NCBI RefSeq assembly: GCF_024508295.1 | Contig: NZ_CP101990.1 | Span: forward strand, 1,860,001 to 1,924,000 | Reading direction: 5' to 3' | Source of the DNA: Aeromicrobium duanguangcaii | GTDB lineage: Bacteria; Actinomycetota; Actinomycetes; Propionibacteriales; Nocardioidaceae | Length of the DNA: 64,000 nt | Translations under genes and position numbers: made by a program | The notes under the pieces: model-generated | Seen by the model: only the letters and a program-made list of their open reading frames with translations | Database searches by the model: none | What the model was told of the DNA's origin: nothing | In this document: positions 8,777 through 17,537 of the stretch, one piece after another | How the letters are laid out: the number at the start of each line of letters is the position of its first letter | How positions within the stretch are numbered: the stretch's first letter is position 1

Positions 8777-10810
8777 TCAGTCGCCGGACGTGCCGAACTG
8801 CTCGTCCATCCAGTCGATCCGGTCGCTCAGCCAGTCGCGCAGGTGCGTCGCCTCCGCCAGCCACCCCTCGCCGGGCTCGACCCCAGAGTCGACGGCGTTC
8901 ACGAACCGGATCATCGAGGTCCACACCTCGAGCTCCTCGGGCGCGGCCCAGACCAGCTGACCCGCCCCGCCGTCCTCCGTCAGCGTGAAGTTCGCACGCG
9001 CCGACGGCAGCAGGCGCGAGGTCTCGGCCGCGACGTGCTCGGGCAGGTCGCGCAGCTGCGGCAGCACCTCGCGCCAGCGGTCGCGGACCTGCTCGACGAA
9101 CCACGGGTCCGCCAGCAGCCGGTTGTAGTAGTGGCCACCGGGCTCGCGCCACAGCTGGGAGGGCAGCAGGGCCGCGCGCCAGTCGTCGTCGGGGAACTGC
9201 GGATGGAAGAGCCGGCCGATCCACCAGCCCGTCGGCAGATGGACGTCGCCCGCGTAGCCCAGCTCGTACATGCCCTGGGAGAAGTCGTAGTCCCACGGCG
9301 GCCCCATCGCCAGCGTGCCGTCCGCGCGCATCACCAGGTACACGCTGTTGCGGAAGCCCGCGTCGATGTTCTTGGTGAGCTCATTGGTCAGGTACATCGT
9401 GACGAACGAGTCGACGTCGATCCGGTCGCGGTAGCCGTTGTTCGGGAAGCTCTCGTCGTACAGGAGGTCCTCGACTTCCTGGAACGCCGACGACACGGAC
9501 GGGACATCACGCTCGTCGCCGTCCTTGAGGAACACGCGCAGTCCGCGGTCGGTGCGGAACTGCGGATCGGTGTCGTCGTTCGTGTCCGCCTCCAACAAAG
9601 TGTCGTCCGGGCCCAGCTCGACGCGGCCGGGCTCGGCCTCGATCCCTTCCCCGAACTGGTAGACGCCGCACAGCGCTCCGTTGATGCGCAGGTCCACCGA
9701 CTCCAGTCGCGGCGCCCAGGGGGCGCCGAACACGCGGGCCGTCCGCATCGCCACGTCATTGCGCAGCAGCGAGCGGTCGAAGTGGTTCGCCAGCAGCACC
9801 CAGTCCTTGCTCGCGGGCATGCCCAGCAGCGAGGTCCGGGTGTCGAGCTTGACCTTGTAGGGACGCTTGCGCTCGATCGACGACGTCGAGTTCCCCCGCA
9901 CGCGCAGGCGCGCCTTGACAGTGGTCGGACGTCCGCCACGACGATCGCGGAGGGTCAGCGAGGCGTTGACGTAGGTGGTCTTCGTGGTGATGATCTGCGT
10001 GCACGCCTCCGGACCGCGTGGCCCCGCCGTCTCGACGGAGACCTCGGTGACGGGGATCGGCTCGGGGATCGGCTCGGGCGTCGGCTCGTCAGCCGGCTCG
10101 TCCCGCGGCTCGTCGCCCGGCTGGGGTCCGGGAGGCGCCGGCACCCCGGCGACGGCGGCGACGGTCGTGGCTCGACCCAGGACCGCCTTCGCGCCCTTCC
10201 ACGTGCCCACCTTGACTCGGAACGAGCGGCCCGCGAGAGCCTCGTGCGAGCCCACGTCGCCGAAGTCCACGCGCCCCTTGGCGTTTCCGGCGCGACCGGC
10301 GATCAGGGTGCGCCACGTGGTCCCGTCGAGTCGTTGCAGGCTCATCGCACGGCCCTTGCGCGCCGGCGTCGTCGTTCCGGTGACCCGGACCCGGCCGGCG
10401 TCGATCCGTACCGTCGCCGTCACGGACTCCTTCACTGTCTTCACGGCGATGCGCTTCGTCGCGACGGAGCGGTACTTCGTGCCGCGGATCGTCGCGGCAG
10501 GGACGCGGGCCCGGAAGTAGGTCCGAGCGGCCTTCGTGGACCGGGTCACGCGCACGGCACCGGAGGAGTTGGTGGTCGTCCGGATCGTGCGCCACCTCGC
10601 GCCGGTCCGGTACTGCAGCACCACGGGCCGCTTGACCTTCGTGCCGGTGCGGACGGTGACGGTGAACTTCTCCCCCGCCAGCACCGCGGTGCGTGACGCG
10701 CTCACGGTGGCTGCCGCGGCGCGGGCGTGCGCCGGAGCGACCGACAGCAGCCCCATCAGCACCAGGAGGCCACTACAACCACAGGCGAGGGCGCGCAGAA
10801 GCCGTGTCAT
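8777..10810 (-). CDS. Secreted CotH-family kinase-like protein with N-terminal Ig-like domains
   Basis: Predicted extracytoplasmic protein of 677 aa. A signal peptide (about 1-34, MTRLLRALAC... to AHARA) is followed by two beta-rich Ig/FN3-like regions (about 35-125 and 130-215). An acidic proline-rich linker follows (about 222-253, DEP/EPIP repeats), then a CotH domain (about 295-600). CotH motifs seen are RVRGNSTS, RPYKVKLD, WVLLANHFDRSLLRND, GVYQFGEGIE and PWDYDFSQGMYELGY. CotH of Bacillus is an atypical protein kinase acting on spore coat proteins; activity here is inference. The frame extends upstream, but ATG at 10810 gives the signal peptide. It is the last gene of the 13017-8777 operon. 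Confidence 0.85.
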   Translation of the reverse strand: MTRLLRALACGCSGLLVLMGLLSVAPAHARAAAATVSASRTAVLAGEKFTVTVRTGTKVKRPVVLQYRTGARWRTIRTTTNSSGAVRVTRSTKAARTYFRARVPAATIRGTKYRSVATKRIAVKTVKESVTATVRIDAGRVRVTGTTTPARKGRAMSLQRLDGTTWRTLIAGRAGNAKGRVDFGDVGSHEALAGRSFRVKVGTWKGAKAVLGRATTVAAVAGVPAPPGPQPGDEPRDEPADEPTPEPIPEPIPVTEVSVETAGPRGPEACTQIITTKTTYVNASLTLRDRRGGRPTTVKARLRVRGNSTSSIERKRPYKVKLDTRTSLLGMPASKDWVLLANHFDRSLLRNDVAMRTARVFGAPWAPRLESVDLRINGALCGVYQFGEGIEAEPGRVELGPDDTLLEADTNDDTDPQFRTDRGLRVFLKDGDERDVPSVSSAFQEVEDLLYDESFPNNGYRDRIDVDSFVTMYLTNELTKNIDAGFRNSVYLVMRADGTLAMGPPWDYDFSQGMYELGYAGDVHLPTGWWIGRLFHPQFPDDDWRAALLPSQLWREPGGHYYNRLLADPWFVEQVRDRWREVLPQLRDLPEHVAAETSRLLPSARANFTLTEDGGAGQLVWAAPEELEVWTSMIRFVNAVDSGVEPGEGWLAEATHLRDWLSDRIDWMDEQFGTSGD

Positions 10811-10824
10811 GCGGGTGGTTCCGT

Positions 10825-12075
10825 TCAGTCCGAGATCAGGAAGGCGCGCAGGGCGGCACCGTAGGAAGCGACGTCGGCGGCCGCCATCACCTCGCGGGCG
10901 GAGTGCATCGCCAGCTGCGGGGCCCCGACGTCGACCGTCAGGATACCGGTCCGAGCGGCGCTGATGGGACCGATCGTCGAACCGCACGGGAGGTCCGCCC
11001 GGTGGACGTAGCGCTGCAGCGGAACCCCGGCGGACTCACAGGCCGCGGCGAAGAGCGCGGCGCCCACGCCGTCCGTGGCGTAACGCAGGTTCTGGTTGAC
11101 CTTCAGCACCGGACCGCCGCCCAGCGCGATGCGGTGGAGGGGCTCGTGCTTGTCGGGCTGGTTCGGGTGCGTCGCGTGCGCCATGTCGCCCGAGACGCAG
11201 ACCGAGGCGGCGACCGCCCGGAACACGTCGTCGCGCGAGCCTCCGGCCGCCAGCACGATCCGCTCGAGCACGGACGAGAGCAGCGGCGAGTCCGCACCAC
11301 GCTCGGAGGTGCTGCCGACCTCCTCGTGGTCGAACAGGACCATGACGTGGCGGGCCGCCGGGTCCGCCGCCTCGACCGCGCCGAGCAGCGCGTCGATGGC
11401 GGCCGAGCAGGTCGCCTGGTTGTCGAGCCGCGGCGCGGCGACGAGCTCGCCGGCCACTCCGGTGCGCGCCGCCGGCCGCAGGTCGAACGTCATGAGGTCG
11501 AAGCCGGTCACGTCCGAGCCCGCGAATCCAGCCCTCTCCCCCACCACGTCCAGGAACGGGCGCGGCGTCAGTCCGCTGATCGCGTCGAGGTGGCGCTGGC
11601 GGTCGAGCTTGGATCCGTCCCGGTCGAGGTGGATGGCCAGCCGCGGCACCCGCAGCAGCGGCTCGTCGATCCGGACCAGCCGGGTGGAGCCGTCGCGCAA
11701 GACGACGCGCCCCGCGATGCCCAGGTCGAGGTCGAGCCACGACTCCAGCAACGGGCCGCCGTAGGGCTCGAGGGCGACGGTGGCCTGGTCGCTGCGCCAG
11801 CCGTCGTGGTGCTGCTTCAGCCGCAGGTTCGGGCTGTCGGTGTGGGCTCCGACGATCGTGAAGCCCGCGGAGGCGGGCGCCTCGGGTCCGACCGACCACG
11901 CCACGAGCGTGCCGCCGCTGACGATGAAGTGACGGCCCGCCTCGGCCGGCCAGGGATCGCGCGGGTCGACCTCGCCGAAACCGGCCGACCGCAGCAGCTC
12001 GGCTGCCGTGGCGCAGGCGTGGAAGGGCGTCGGCGACGCGTCGACGAAGGAGATCAGGCGGTCCGCAGCGTCCAT
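10825..12075 (-). CDS. apeB: M18 family metallo-aminopeptidase
   Basis: Cytoplasmic dinuclear-zinc aminopeptidase removing N-terminal, often acidic, residues. The 416-aa length is normal for bacterial M18 enzymes. Visible ligands are His78 in [12 protein letters not shown], Asp218 in APRLDNQ, Glu251/Glu252 in FDHEEVGS (catalytic base and ligand), Asp297 in [10 protein letters not shown], and a His near the C-terminus in [11 protein letters not shown]. The ATG start is 9 nt downstream of the epimerase stop, and cotH begins 14 nt downstream, so the three form an operon although their functions look unrelated. Confidence 0.93.
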   Translation of the reverse strand: MDAADRLISFVDASPTPFHACATAAELLRSAGFGEVDPRDPWPAEAGRHFIVSGGTLVAWSVGPEAPASAGFTIVGAHTDSPNLRLKQHHDGWRSDQATVALEPYGGPLLESWLDLDLGIAGRVVLRDGSTRLVRIDEPLLRVPRLAIHLDRDGSKLDRQRHLDAISGLTPRPFLDVVGERAGFAGSDVTGFDLMTFDLRPAARTGVAGELVAAPRLDNQATCSAAIDALLGAVEAADPAARHVMVLFDHEEVGSTSERGADSPLLSSVLERIVLAAGGSRDDVFRAVAASVCVSGDMAHATHPNQPDKHEPLHRIALGGGPVLKVNQNLRYATDGVGAALFAAACESAGVPLQRYVHRADLPCGSTIGPISAARTGILTVDVGAPQLAMHSAREVMAAADVASYGAALRAFLISD

Positions 12076-12084
12076 GGCGCCACC

Positions 12085-13017
12085 CTAACGACGGTTGCGG
12101 AAGTCCTCGATGGTGGCCTTGAGGCCGATCTCGGCCGTCGTCGACGGCGACCAGCCGAACAGCTCGCCGGCCAAGGTGATGTCGGGACGGCGGATCTGGG
12201 GGTCGTCGACCGGACGCGGCACGTGGACGATCTTCGAGTCGGACTCGGCCAGGTCGCGGATCCACGTGGCGAGGTCGAGCATCGAGATCTCCTCGGGGTT
12301 CCCGAGGTTGACCGGGCCGCTGGCACTGGACTCCATCATCGCCACGAGTCCGGACACGAGGTCGTCGACGTAGCAGATCGAGCGGGTCTGGGCGCCGTCG
12401 CCGGCGACCGTGATCTCGCGACCCATGAGGGCCTGGTGCACGAAGTTGGGGATCGCGCGGCCGTCCTCGACGCGCATCCGCGGGCCGAAGGTGTTGAAGA
12501 TGCGCACGATCTTCGTGTCGACGCCGAACTCGCGACGGTAGGCCGCCGTCATCGCCTCGCCGAAGCGCTTGGCCTCGTCGTAGACCGACCGCGGGCCGAC
12601 CGGGTTGACGTGGCCCAGGTACGTCTCGGGCTGCGGGTGCACCTGCGGGTCGCCGTAGACCTCGGAGGTCGACGCGAGCAGGTAGCGCGCGCCGTGGGCA
12701 TGGGCGAGGTCGAGGGTGTTCTTGACGCCCAGCGAGCCGGTCATCAGGGTGTGGATCGGCAGCCGGTGGTAGTCCACCGGCGAGGCGGGCGAGGCGAGGT
12801 TGAAGACCTGGTCGAGGGGACCCTCGATCGCGTCGATCGTCGCGGCGTCGGTGATGTTCGCCTCGAGGATCGTGACCTCGTGGGCCACGGCCGCGAGGTT
12901 CTCACGGCGACCCGTGCTGAAGTCGTCGACCACGACCACGTCGTGCCCCATCGCCACGAGTCGCTCCACCAGGTGCGATCCGACGAAACCGGCGCCGCCG
13001 GCCACCAACGCGCGCAT
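12085..13017 (-). CDS. NAD-dependent epimerase/dehydratase, UDP-glucuronate decarboxylase-like
   Basis: Extended short-chain dehydrogenase of 310 aa. The Rossmann motif is GGAGFVGSHL near the N-terminus, with Ser in STSEVYGDP and catalytic Tyr146-x3-Lys150 in SVYDEAKR. The segments HVNPVGPRSVYDEAKR, FNTFGPRM and GDGAQTRSICYVDDLV are those of UDP-xylose synthase (UXS). The likely reaction is UDP-glucuronate to UDP-xylose, giving a sugar donor for the surrounding glycosyltransferases. ATG at 13017 is preferred because GAAGGG lies 9 nt upstream; ATG at 13026 abuts it. A strong stem-loop lies just upstream. A related 4,6-dehydratase role is possible. Confidence 0.85.
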   Translation of the reverse strand: MRALVAGGAGFVGSHLVERLVAMGHDVVVVDDFSTGRRENLAAVAHEVTILEANITDAATIDAIEGPLDQVFNLASPASPVDYHRLPIHTLMTGSLGVKNTLDLAHAHGARYLLASTSEVYGDPQVHPQPETYLGHVNPVGPRSVYDEAKRFGEAMTAAYRREFGVDTKIVRIFNTFGPRMRVEDGRAIPNFVHQALMGREITVAGDGAQTRSICYVDDLVSGLVAMMESSASGPVNLGNPEEISMLDLATWIRDLAESDSKIVHVPRPVDDPQIRRPDITLAGELFGWSPSTTAEIGLKATIEDFRNRR

Positions 13018-13034
13018 CCGTTGCATCCCTTCGT

Positions 13035-13071
13035 CTGAGTCCGCCAGCGGCTACTGGCGAGTAGGACTCAG
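13035..13071 (-). promoter_or_regulatory. Two-tier stem-loop immediately upstream of the epimerase start
   Basis: CTGAGTCC (13035-13042) pairs perfectly with GGACTCAG (13064-13071). Inside it GCCAG (13043-13047) pairs with CTGGC (13054-13058). No T-tract follows on the minus strand. It lies 8 nt past the methyltransferase stop and 8-17 nt before the candidate epimerase starts, so it may be a weak terminator or attenuator, or a translational control element. Confidence 0.5.
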
Positions 13072-13079
13072 GTCACACC

Positions 13080-13826
13080 CTACCCCGGCGTTCCGGCGGT
13101 TCGGGAGGAGTTGGCGTCTTCCCGCCGCAACAGCAGCAGCAGGTTCCACGAGAGCACCTCCCGCACCCCCGGCACCCGCACGAGCGGCGCGGCCCAGCGC
13201 GGCAGATAGCGCGGGCGGGCCGCGAGGATCCGCACGTCATCGCGGCGCCGGGCCCAGCGCATCCCCCACGCGACGGAGATCTTGAACAAGGTCTCGCCGA
13301 CGCGATTCTTGGGTGGGTGGCCCTCACGACGCGTGTAGCGCTCGATCGCCCGTCGACCGCCCAGCCAGTGCCACGGCGACGTCTCGTGGCCGCCCCAGGG
13401 CGACCACCAGTTCGTGTACGACAGGAAGACCAGTCCCCCGGGCCGGGCGACGCGGACCAGCTCGGCCGCGACGACCCCGGGGTCCCGGACGTGCTCCAGC
13501 AGGTTCGACGAGAAGACCAGGTCGGCCGAGCCGGTCGCGAAGGGCAGCAGCGCGGCGTCGGCGGCCACGCCGCCGTCGGCGAGCGCGGACACCTCCGGGT
13601 CGAGGTCGACCGCGACGTATCGGGCGCCGCGGCCCCGGAACTCCTGCGCGAACTGCACGGGGCCGGCGCCGACGTCGATCACGAGCTTGCCGTCGAGCGA
13701 CATCTGCTGCTCGACCAGGTCGGCCGAGTCCCGGGCGAGCGTCCCGTAGAAGTGGTCGGGGTCGGTCTGCTCGACCAAGAAGGAGCGGAACAGCCGGACC
13801 GAGCGCGCGAGTCCGTCAGGGTTCAC
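13080..13826 (-). CDS. Class I SAM-dependent methyltransferase
   Basis: Predicted methyltransferase of 248 aa. Motif I is LVIDVGAGPVQFA at about 48-60, followed by VAVDLDP, the SSNLLEHV motif at the active-site entrance and RPGGLVFLSY. The C-terminal third is basic and aromatic with a terminal hydrophobic LSWNLLLLLRR, suggesting association with membrane-linked substrates. GTG at 13826 overlaps the stop of the upstream methyltransferase (GTGA), with AGGGGAG 5 nt upstream. Its place among glycosyltransferases suggests sugar or lipid-carrier methylation; this is inference. Confidence 0.82.
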   Translation of the reverse strand: MNPDGLARSVRLFRSFLVEQTDPDHFYGTLARDSADLVEQQMSLDGKLVIDVGAGPVQFAQEFRGRGARYVAVDLDPEVSALADGGVAADAALLPFATGSADLVFSSNLLEHVRDPGVVAAELVRVARPGGLVFLSYTNWWSPWGGHETSPWHWLGGRRAIERYTRREGHPPKNRVGETLFKISVAWGMRWARRRDDVRILAARPRYLPRWAAPLVRVPGVREVLSWNLLLLLRREDANSSRTAGTPG

Positions 13827-14680
13827 GAGGCTCCCCTGGTGGCCGTCACGACGAGCGTGGGCCGCCACCGCGGACGGACCAGGCGCAGCAGCGCGGCAGC
13901 CGGCGCCAGAGCCATCGCGAACCAGCGAACCCGGCGCGACGCGAGCACGCCCGCGGGACGGTCCATCGGGCGAACCCGGCGGACGATGCTGGCACCCTCC
14001 ATCGTCAGGTTGTCGGTGAGCGACCGCGTGACGCGCACGTCGACGAAGCCGGCGTCGGTCAGCAGCCGCGTGATGGACGCTGCGGAGAAGAACCGCACGT
14101 GGGTGGGGTCCTCCAGCAGCCACCAGGCGTCCGAGAACGCCCGCAGCGACGCGCTGTCGGCCGCCGGGGTGAGGAACAGGACCCGGCCGCCGGGCCGGAG
14201 CAGCCGGTGGGCGGCGCCCGAGAGGGCGTGGACGTCCTGGACGTGCTCGACGACGTGGATCCCGTAGACGAGGTCGGCGGGCTCGGCGGACGCCGGGACC
14301 TCCTCGATGCCGCAGGCGTGCAGCTCGGCTCGCGCCAGCACCTGCGGATCGACCTCCACGTGGAGCTGGTCGGGGTCGCACCCCGCGACGCGATGGCCCT
14401 GGTCGAGGAAGCCGCGCAGCATGGCGCCGGCCCCGAAGCCGATCTCGAACACCCGCGAGCCGGGGTCCAGCGGCGCCGCCCGACCGAGCGTGCGCGTGGT
14501 CAGGGCCAGCCGGACCCGGTCCAAACCCGGGTCGCCGCCGTACGCGACGTCGCGATGATGTGCCGGAGCCGCTTTGGGATCCCGCTCGATGTGAGAGCAT
14601 TTCGGACAGGTCTCGAGCACCGACTCGCCGTCGCGCAGGGTCGCGGACGTCGTCGGTGCGGAACACACCTCACAGAACAT
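13823..14680 (-). CDS. Class I SAM-dependent methyltransferase with N-terminal zinc-ribbon-like motif
   Basis: 285 aa. Cys3, Cys6, Cys25 and Cys28 form a CxxC...CxxC zinc-ribbon pattern typical of sugar C-methyltransferase-like and glycan-cluster methyltransferases. The SAM-binding motif VFEIGFGAGAM is at about 77-87, then GIHVVEHV and RPGGRVLFLTP. The C-terminus is hydrophobic and basic. ATG 14680 has GAGGGGG 6 nt upstream; longer frames run into the divergent glycosyltransferase and are rejected. It is translationally coupled to the following methyltransferase by a GTGA overlap. Confidence 0.82.
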   Translation of the reverse strand: MFCEVCSAPTTSATLRDGESVLETCPKCSHIERDPKAAPAHHRDVAYGGDPGLDRVRLALTTRTLGRAAPLDPGSRVFEIGFGAGAMLRGFLDQGHRVAGCDPDQLHVEVDPQVLARAELHACGIEEVPASAEPADLVYGIHVVEHVQDVHALSGAAHRLLRPGGRVLFLTPAADSASLRAFSDAWWLLEDPTHVRFFSAASITRLLTDAGFVDVRVTRSLTDNLTMEGASIVRRVRPMDRPAGVLASRRVRWFAMALAPAAALLRLVRPRWRPTLVVTATRGAS

Positions 14681-14723
14681 CTGGACCCCCCTCGGACGGA
14701 CAGGAGAGAACGCTATCAGCGGA

Positions 14724-15827
14724 TTGCGCATCGCCATCCTCAGTTGGCGTGACCTGGAGCATCCCGAGGCCGGCGGCGCGGAGGTGTTCGCCGAGCGGAC
14801 GGCCGCGACCATGGCCGAGCGAGGTCATGACGTGGTCCTTTTCACCTCGTCGTTCCCGGGCGGATCCGCCCACGCGCGGCGTCACGGATTCTCGATCGCT
14901 CGCGCCGGTGGGCGCTTCACGGTGTACCCGCGCGGCCTGTGGCACGTCTGGCGACGCCGCCGCGACTACGACATCGTCCTCGACGTCCAGAACGGCGTGC
15001 CGTTCTGGACTCCCCTGGTCTTCCCGCGCCCCGTGCTGGCCGTGGTCCACCACGTCCACCGCGAGCAGTGGTTCACCTTCTTCCCCCGGCCCATCTCCTC
15101 GATCGGCTGGTTCCTGGAGTCGCGCGTCGCGCCCTTCGTGTACCGACACCAGCGCTACGTCACCGTCTCGGAGGCCTCGCGGCGCGAGCTCGCGGCCGTC
15201 GGCGTCGACCCCGCGCGGGTGTCGGTCGTCTACAGCGGCAACGAGGCGCCGCAGCACGTGCTCGACGGCGAGCCCGATCCCGTCCGCGGCACCAGGCTCG
15301 CGTGCCTGGGCCGCCTCGTGCCCCACAAGCGGGTCGAGCTGGCGATCGACGCCGTCGCGGCGTTGCGTGACGCGGTCGAGGACATCGCCCTCGACGTCAT
15401 CGGCGGCGGCGACTGGATGGACCCGCTCGTCGAGCACGCTCGCCGGCGTGGAGTCAGCGACCGCGTCGTCTTCCACGGCCATGTCTCCGACGACCAGAAG
15501 CACGCGCTGCTCAGCCGTGCCGCCGTCCTGGCCATGCCCTCGATCAAGGAGGGCTGGGGCCTGACCATCCTCGAGGCCGGCTACCACGCCGTGCCGACCG
15601 TGGCGTTCCGCTACGCCGGCGGCACGCAGGAGTCGGTGCAGGACGGCCACACCGGTCTACTGGTGGACACCGACGAGGAGTTCATCGACGGCCTGCGCCA
15701 CCTCCTGCTCAAGACGGACGAGCGGGCGAAGCTCGGGGCCGCCGCCCGCGAGTTCGCGCTGCGCTTCGACTGGCAGCGCACCGGCAACGAGCTGACCGAC
15801 CTGGTCGAGCAGGTCGCCCGCCCCTGA
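14724..15827 (+). CDS. GT4-family glycosyltransferase
   Basis: Cytoplasmic GT-B retaining glycosyltransferase of 367 aa. The N-terminal domain has the EAGGAEVFAE motif near residue 15. The linker has LGRLVPHKRVELAIDA near 195. The C-terminal donor domain has the EGWGLTILEAGYHAVP E-x7-E motif near 275-285. Donor and acceptor are unknown; probable transfer to a lipid-linked glycan. The start is TTG at 14724 with a distant GGAG, so the exact start is uncertain. It is divergent from the methyltransferase pair across only 43 nt, and a terminator follows 22 nt after the stop. Confidence 0.88.
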   Translation: MRIAILSWRDLEHPEAGGAEVFAERTAATMAERGHDVVLFTSSFPGGSAHARRHGFSIARAGGRFTVYPRGLWHVWRRRRDYDIVLDVQNGVPFWTPLVFPRPVLAVVHHVHREQWFTFFPRPISSIGWFLESRVAPFVYRHQRYVTVSEASRRELAAVGVDPARVSVVYSGNEAPQHVLDGEPDPVRGTRLACLGRLVPHKRVELAIDAVAALRDAVEDIALDVIGGGDWMDPLVEHARRRGVSDRVVFHGHVSDDQKHALLSRAAVLAMPSIKEGWGLTILEAGYHAVPTVAFRYAGGTQESVQDGHTGLLVDTDEEFIDGLRHLLLKTDERAKLGAAAREFALRFDWQRTGNELTDLVEQVARP

Positions 15828-15849
15828 GGGGCGCGCCCCGCCCACGACA

Positions 15850-15885
15850 GAGCCGCCGCCCCCGAAGGGGACGGCGGCTCTTCTC
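15850..15885. terminator. Bidirectional intrinsic terminator between GT4 and DUF3068 genes
   Basis: GAGCCGCCG (15850-15858) pairs perfectly with CGGCGGCTC (15872-15880). Inner CCC/GGG pairs extend the stem, and TTCTC follows on the plus strand. It lies between convergent genes. Confidence 0.85.
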
Positions 15886-15898
15886 GGTGCTGGGACCG

Positions 15899-16894
15899 TC
15901 AGGCGTTCGCGTAGGCGTCGTGGTCGACGTCCGAGTCGCGACGGCTGCGGAACCGGAAGGCGAGAGCCAGACCGGCCAGGATCGACAGGATGCCCAGGCC
16001 GCCCATGGCGAGCGGGAGCCAGGTGCGCACGGCCTTGAGGGACGCGGACTTGGAGCCGTACTCGTCGATGTTCGCCTGGATCGTCTCGGGCGAGGACGCG
16101 CTGATCGTGTCCATCGCGACGACGTCCTTGGCGCCCGGCTCATCGAGCTTCAGCCACTGCTTCTGGGCCTCTTCGATCTTGACCATCACGCCGGTCTCGG
16201 GCTCGACCCAGATGGTGCGGTCGTTCGCGTAGGTGCGGGTGGCCTCGACCGAGCCGGTGTCCGGCAGGCCGAAGACGCCACGGGGAACCTCGCGGATGCC
16301 GAACTCGGTCTCGTCGATCGAGCCGCTGAAGCGGTAGGTGTTGATCGAGCCGTCGGTGCCCTCGACCTCTTCGGTGCCCTCGAACTCCATCTTCATCGGA
16401 GCCTTGACCGTCGCGTCCCAGTAGTCGTAGCTCTTCTTCTGGGTGTTGAACGGGAACTTGATCAGCAGGCCCTCGAACTCGATCGGCTCGCCGTTCTGCG
16501 AGGCGCCGGACCACGGCACGGCCTCGCCGGTGAAGCGATCGACCGCGAAGGTCTGCTCGAGGAAGTCGACCGGCGGGGCCTGGTCGTTGTTGTCGGTGCT
16601 CTGACCCTTCGTGAACACGGCCACATCGGCGCCGTCGTTCTCGTCGGCGGCCTCCTTGGCCAGGTCAGGGTCGCCGATGACGGTCGCGACGGTCGTGATC
16701 GGACCCGAACCCGGCGCCACGTTGTCGGCGTCGAAGAAGTTCGCGTTGTCGTCACTGAGGATCTGCTGCGTGTTCTGGTCATTGGGGACCACAGCCAGGC
16801 GGTCGTACGCGTATACCTTCATCGCGACACCCATTGTGAGCAGGAACGCTCCGAGCGTCAGGAACGCCACGGCGCCACGAGAAAACTTCCGCAC
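15899..16894 (-). CDS. DUF3068 (PorA-family) membrane protein
   Basis: 331 aa. There is an N-terminal membrane segment or signal anchor (about 7-29), a large extracytoplasmic beta-rich domain, a C-terminal membrane helix (about 296-318) and a short Arg/Asp-rich cytoplasmic tail. This topology and the YDRLAVVPNDQ opening fit the actinobacterial DUF3068 family, often called porin PorA family although porin activity is not established for most members. GTG start with GGAGG 6 nt upstream. It follows gmhB by 41 nt on the same strand. A role in envelope assembly or lipid/glycan handling is suggested only by context. Confidence 0.82.
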   Translation of the reverse strand: MRKFSRGAVAFLTLGAFLLTMGVAMKVYAYDRLAVVPNDQNTQQILSDDNANFFDADNVAPGSGPITTVATVIGDPDLAKEAADENDGADVAVFTKGQSTDNNDQAPPVDFLEQTFAVDRFTGEAVPWSGASQNGEPIEFEGLLIKFPFNTQKKSYDYWDATVKAPMKMEFEGTEEVEGTDGSINTYRFSGSIDETEFGIREVPRGVFGLPDTGSVEATRTYANDRTIWVEPETGVMVKIEEAQKQWLKLDEPGAKDVVAMDTISASSPETIQANIDEYGSKSASLKAVRTWLPLAMGGLGILSILAGLALAFRFRSRRDSDVDHDAYANA

Positions 16895-16935
16895 AACTGC
16901 CTCCGTACTAGGGCTTGCAAAATCGTATTTGTGAG

Positions 16936-17535
16936 TTACCTCTCGCGAGAGCGTAGCACCACGGTTCTCGCCGGGTGCGGATCCCTACCGATGAGTACGT
17001 CGGCGATCCGCGCGGGCTCCAGACCCGCCTGTCCCACGTCCAACCAGGCGACGCCCGCGGCCTGCGCCGCGGCCTCGTCACTGGGCTGGTCACCGACCAT
17101 GACGACGCGCTCCGGACGGGCCCAGGGAGCACGCGCCATCGCCTGCAGCAGCATGCCCGGCAGCGGCTTGCGGCAGTCGCACGTCCCCCTCTCGTGCGGG
17201 CAGACCTCGATGCCGTCGAGGCGCCCACCCGCACGGGCGAGCCGGGCCACGAGGGCTCGGTGCACCTGCACCAGCTGGTCGCGCGTCAGTCGCCCGGTGG
17301 CCAGACCTCGCTGGTTCGTGACCAGGACGGTCCGCATCCCCGCACGCGTCAGGGCGCCCACGGCCCGGGCGGCGCCGGGCCGCAACCGCAGCTCGGCCGG
17401 CGAGGAGATGTACCCGGGACGGTGGATGTTGAGCGTCCCGTCACGGTCGAGCAGGACGAGGTCCCACGGGACGGGGCCCGCCGGTGGCGCGATCGGCGTG
17501 GCGTCGAGCCCCAGCAGCGCCTCGTCGGTCCACAT
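16936..17535 (-). CDS. gmhB: D-glycero-D-manno-heptose-1,7-bisphosphate phosphatase-like HAD hydrolase
   Basis: HAD phosphatase of 199 aa. Nucleophile Asp30 and acid/base Asp32 lie in LLDRDGTLN. Thr73 in LVTNQRG and the Asp149/Asp153 pair in VGDQPSDE follow. The histidinol-phosphatase/GmhB zinc loop is Cys112, His114, Cys119 and Cys121 (CPHERGTCDCRKP). It should remove the 7- or 1-phosphate of heptose bisphosphate; the anomer is set by pathway context (alpha, GDP route). ATG at 17535 lies 2 nt after the gmhA stop; the longer frame overlaps gmhA and is rejected. Confidence 0.88.
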   Translation of the reverse strand: MWTDEALLGLDATPIAPPAGPVPWDLVLLDRDGTLNIHRPGYISSPAELRLRPGAARAVGALTRAGMRTVLVTNQRGLATGRLTRDQLVQVHRALVARLARAGGRLDGIEVCPHERGTCDCRKPLPGMLLQAMARAPWARPERVVMVGDQPSDEAAAQAAGVAWLDVGQAGLEPARIADVLIGRDPHPARTVVLRSRER

Positions 17536-17537
17536 CG

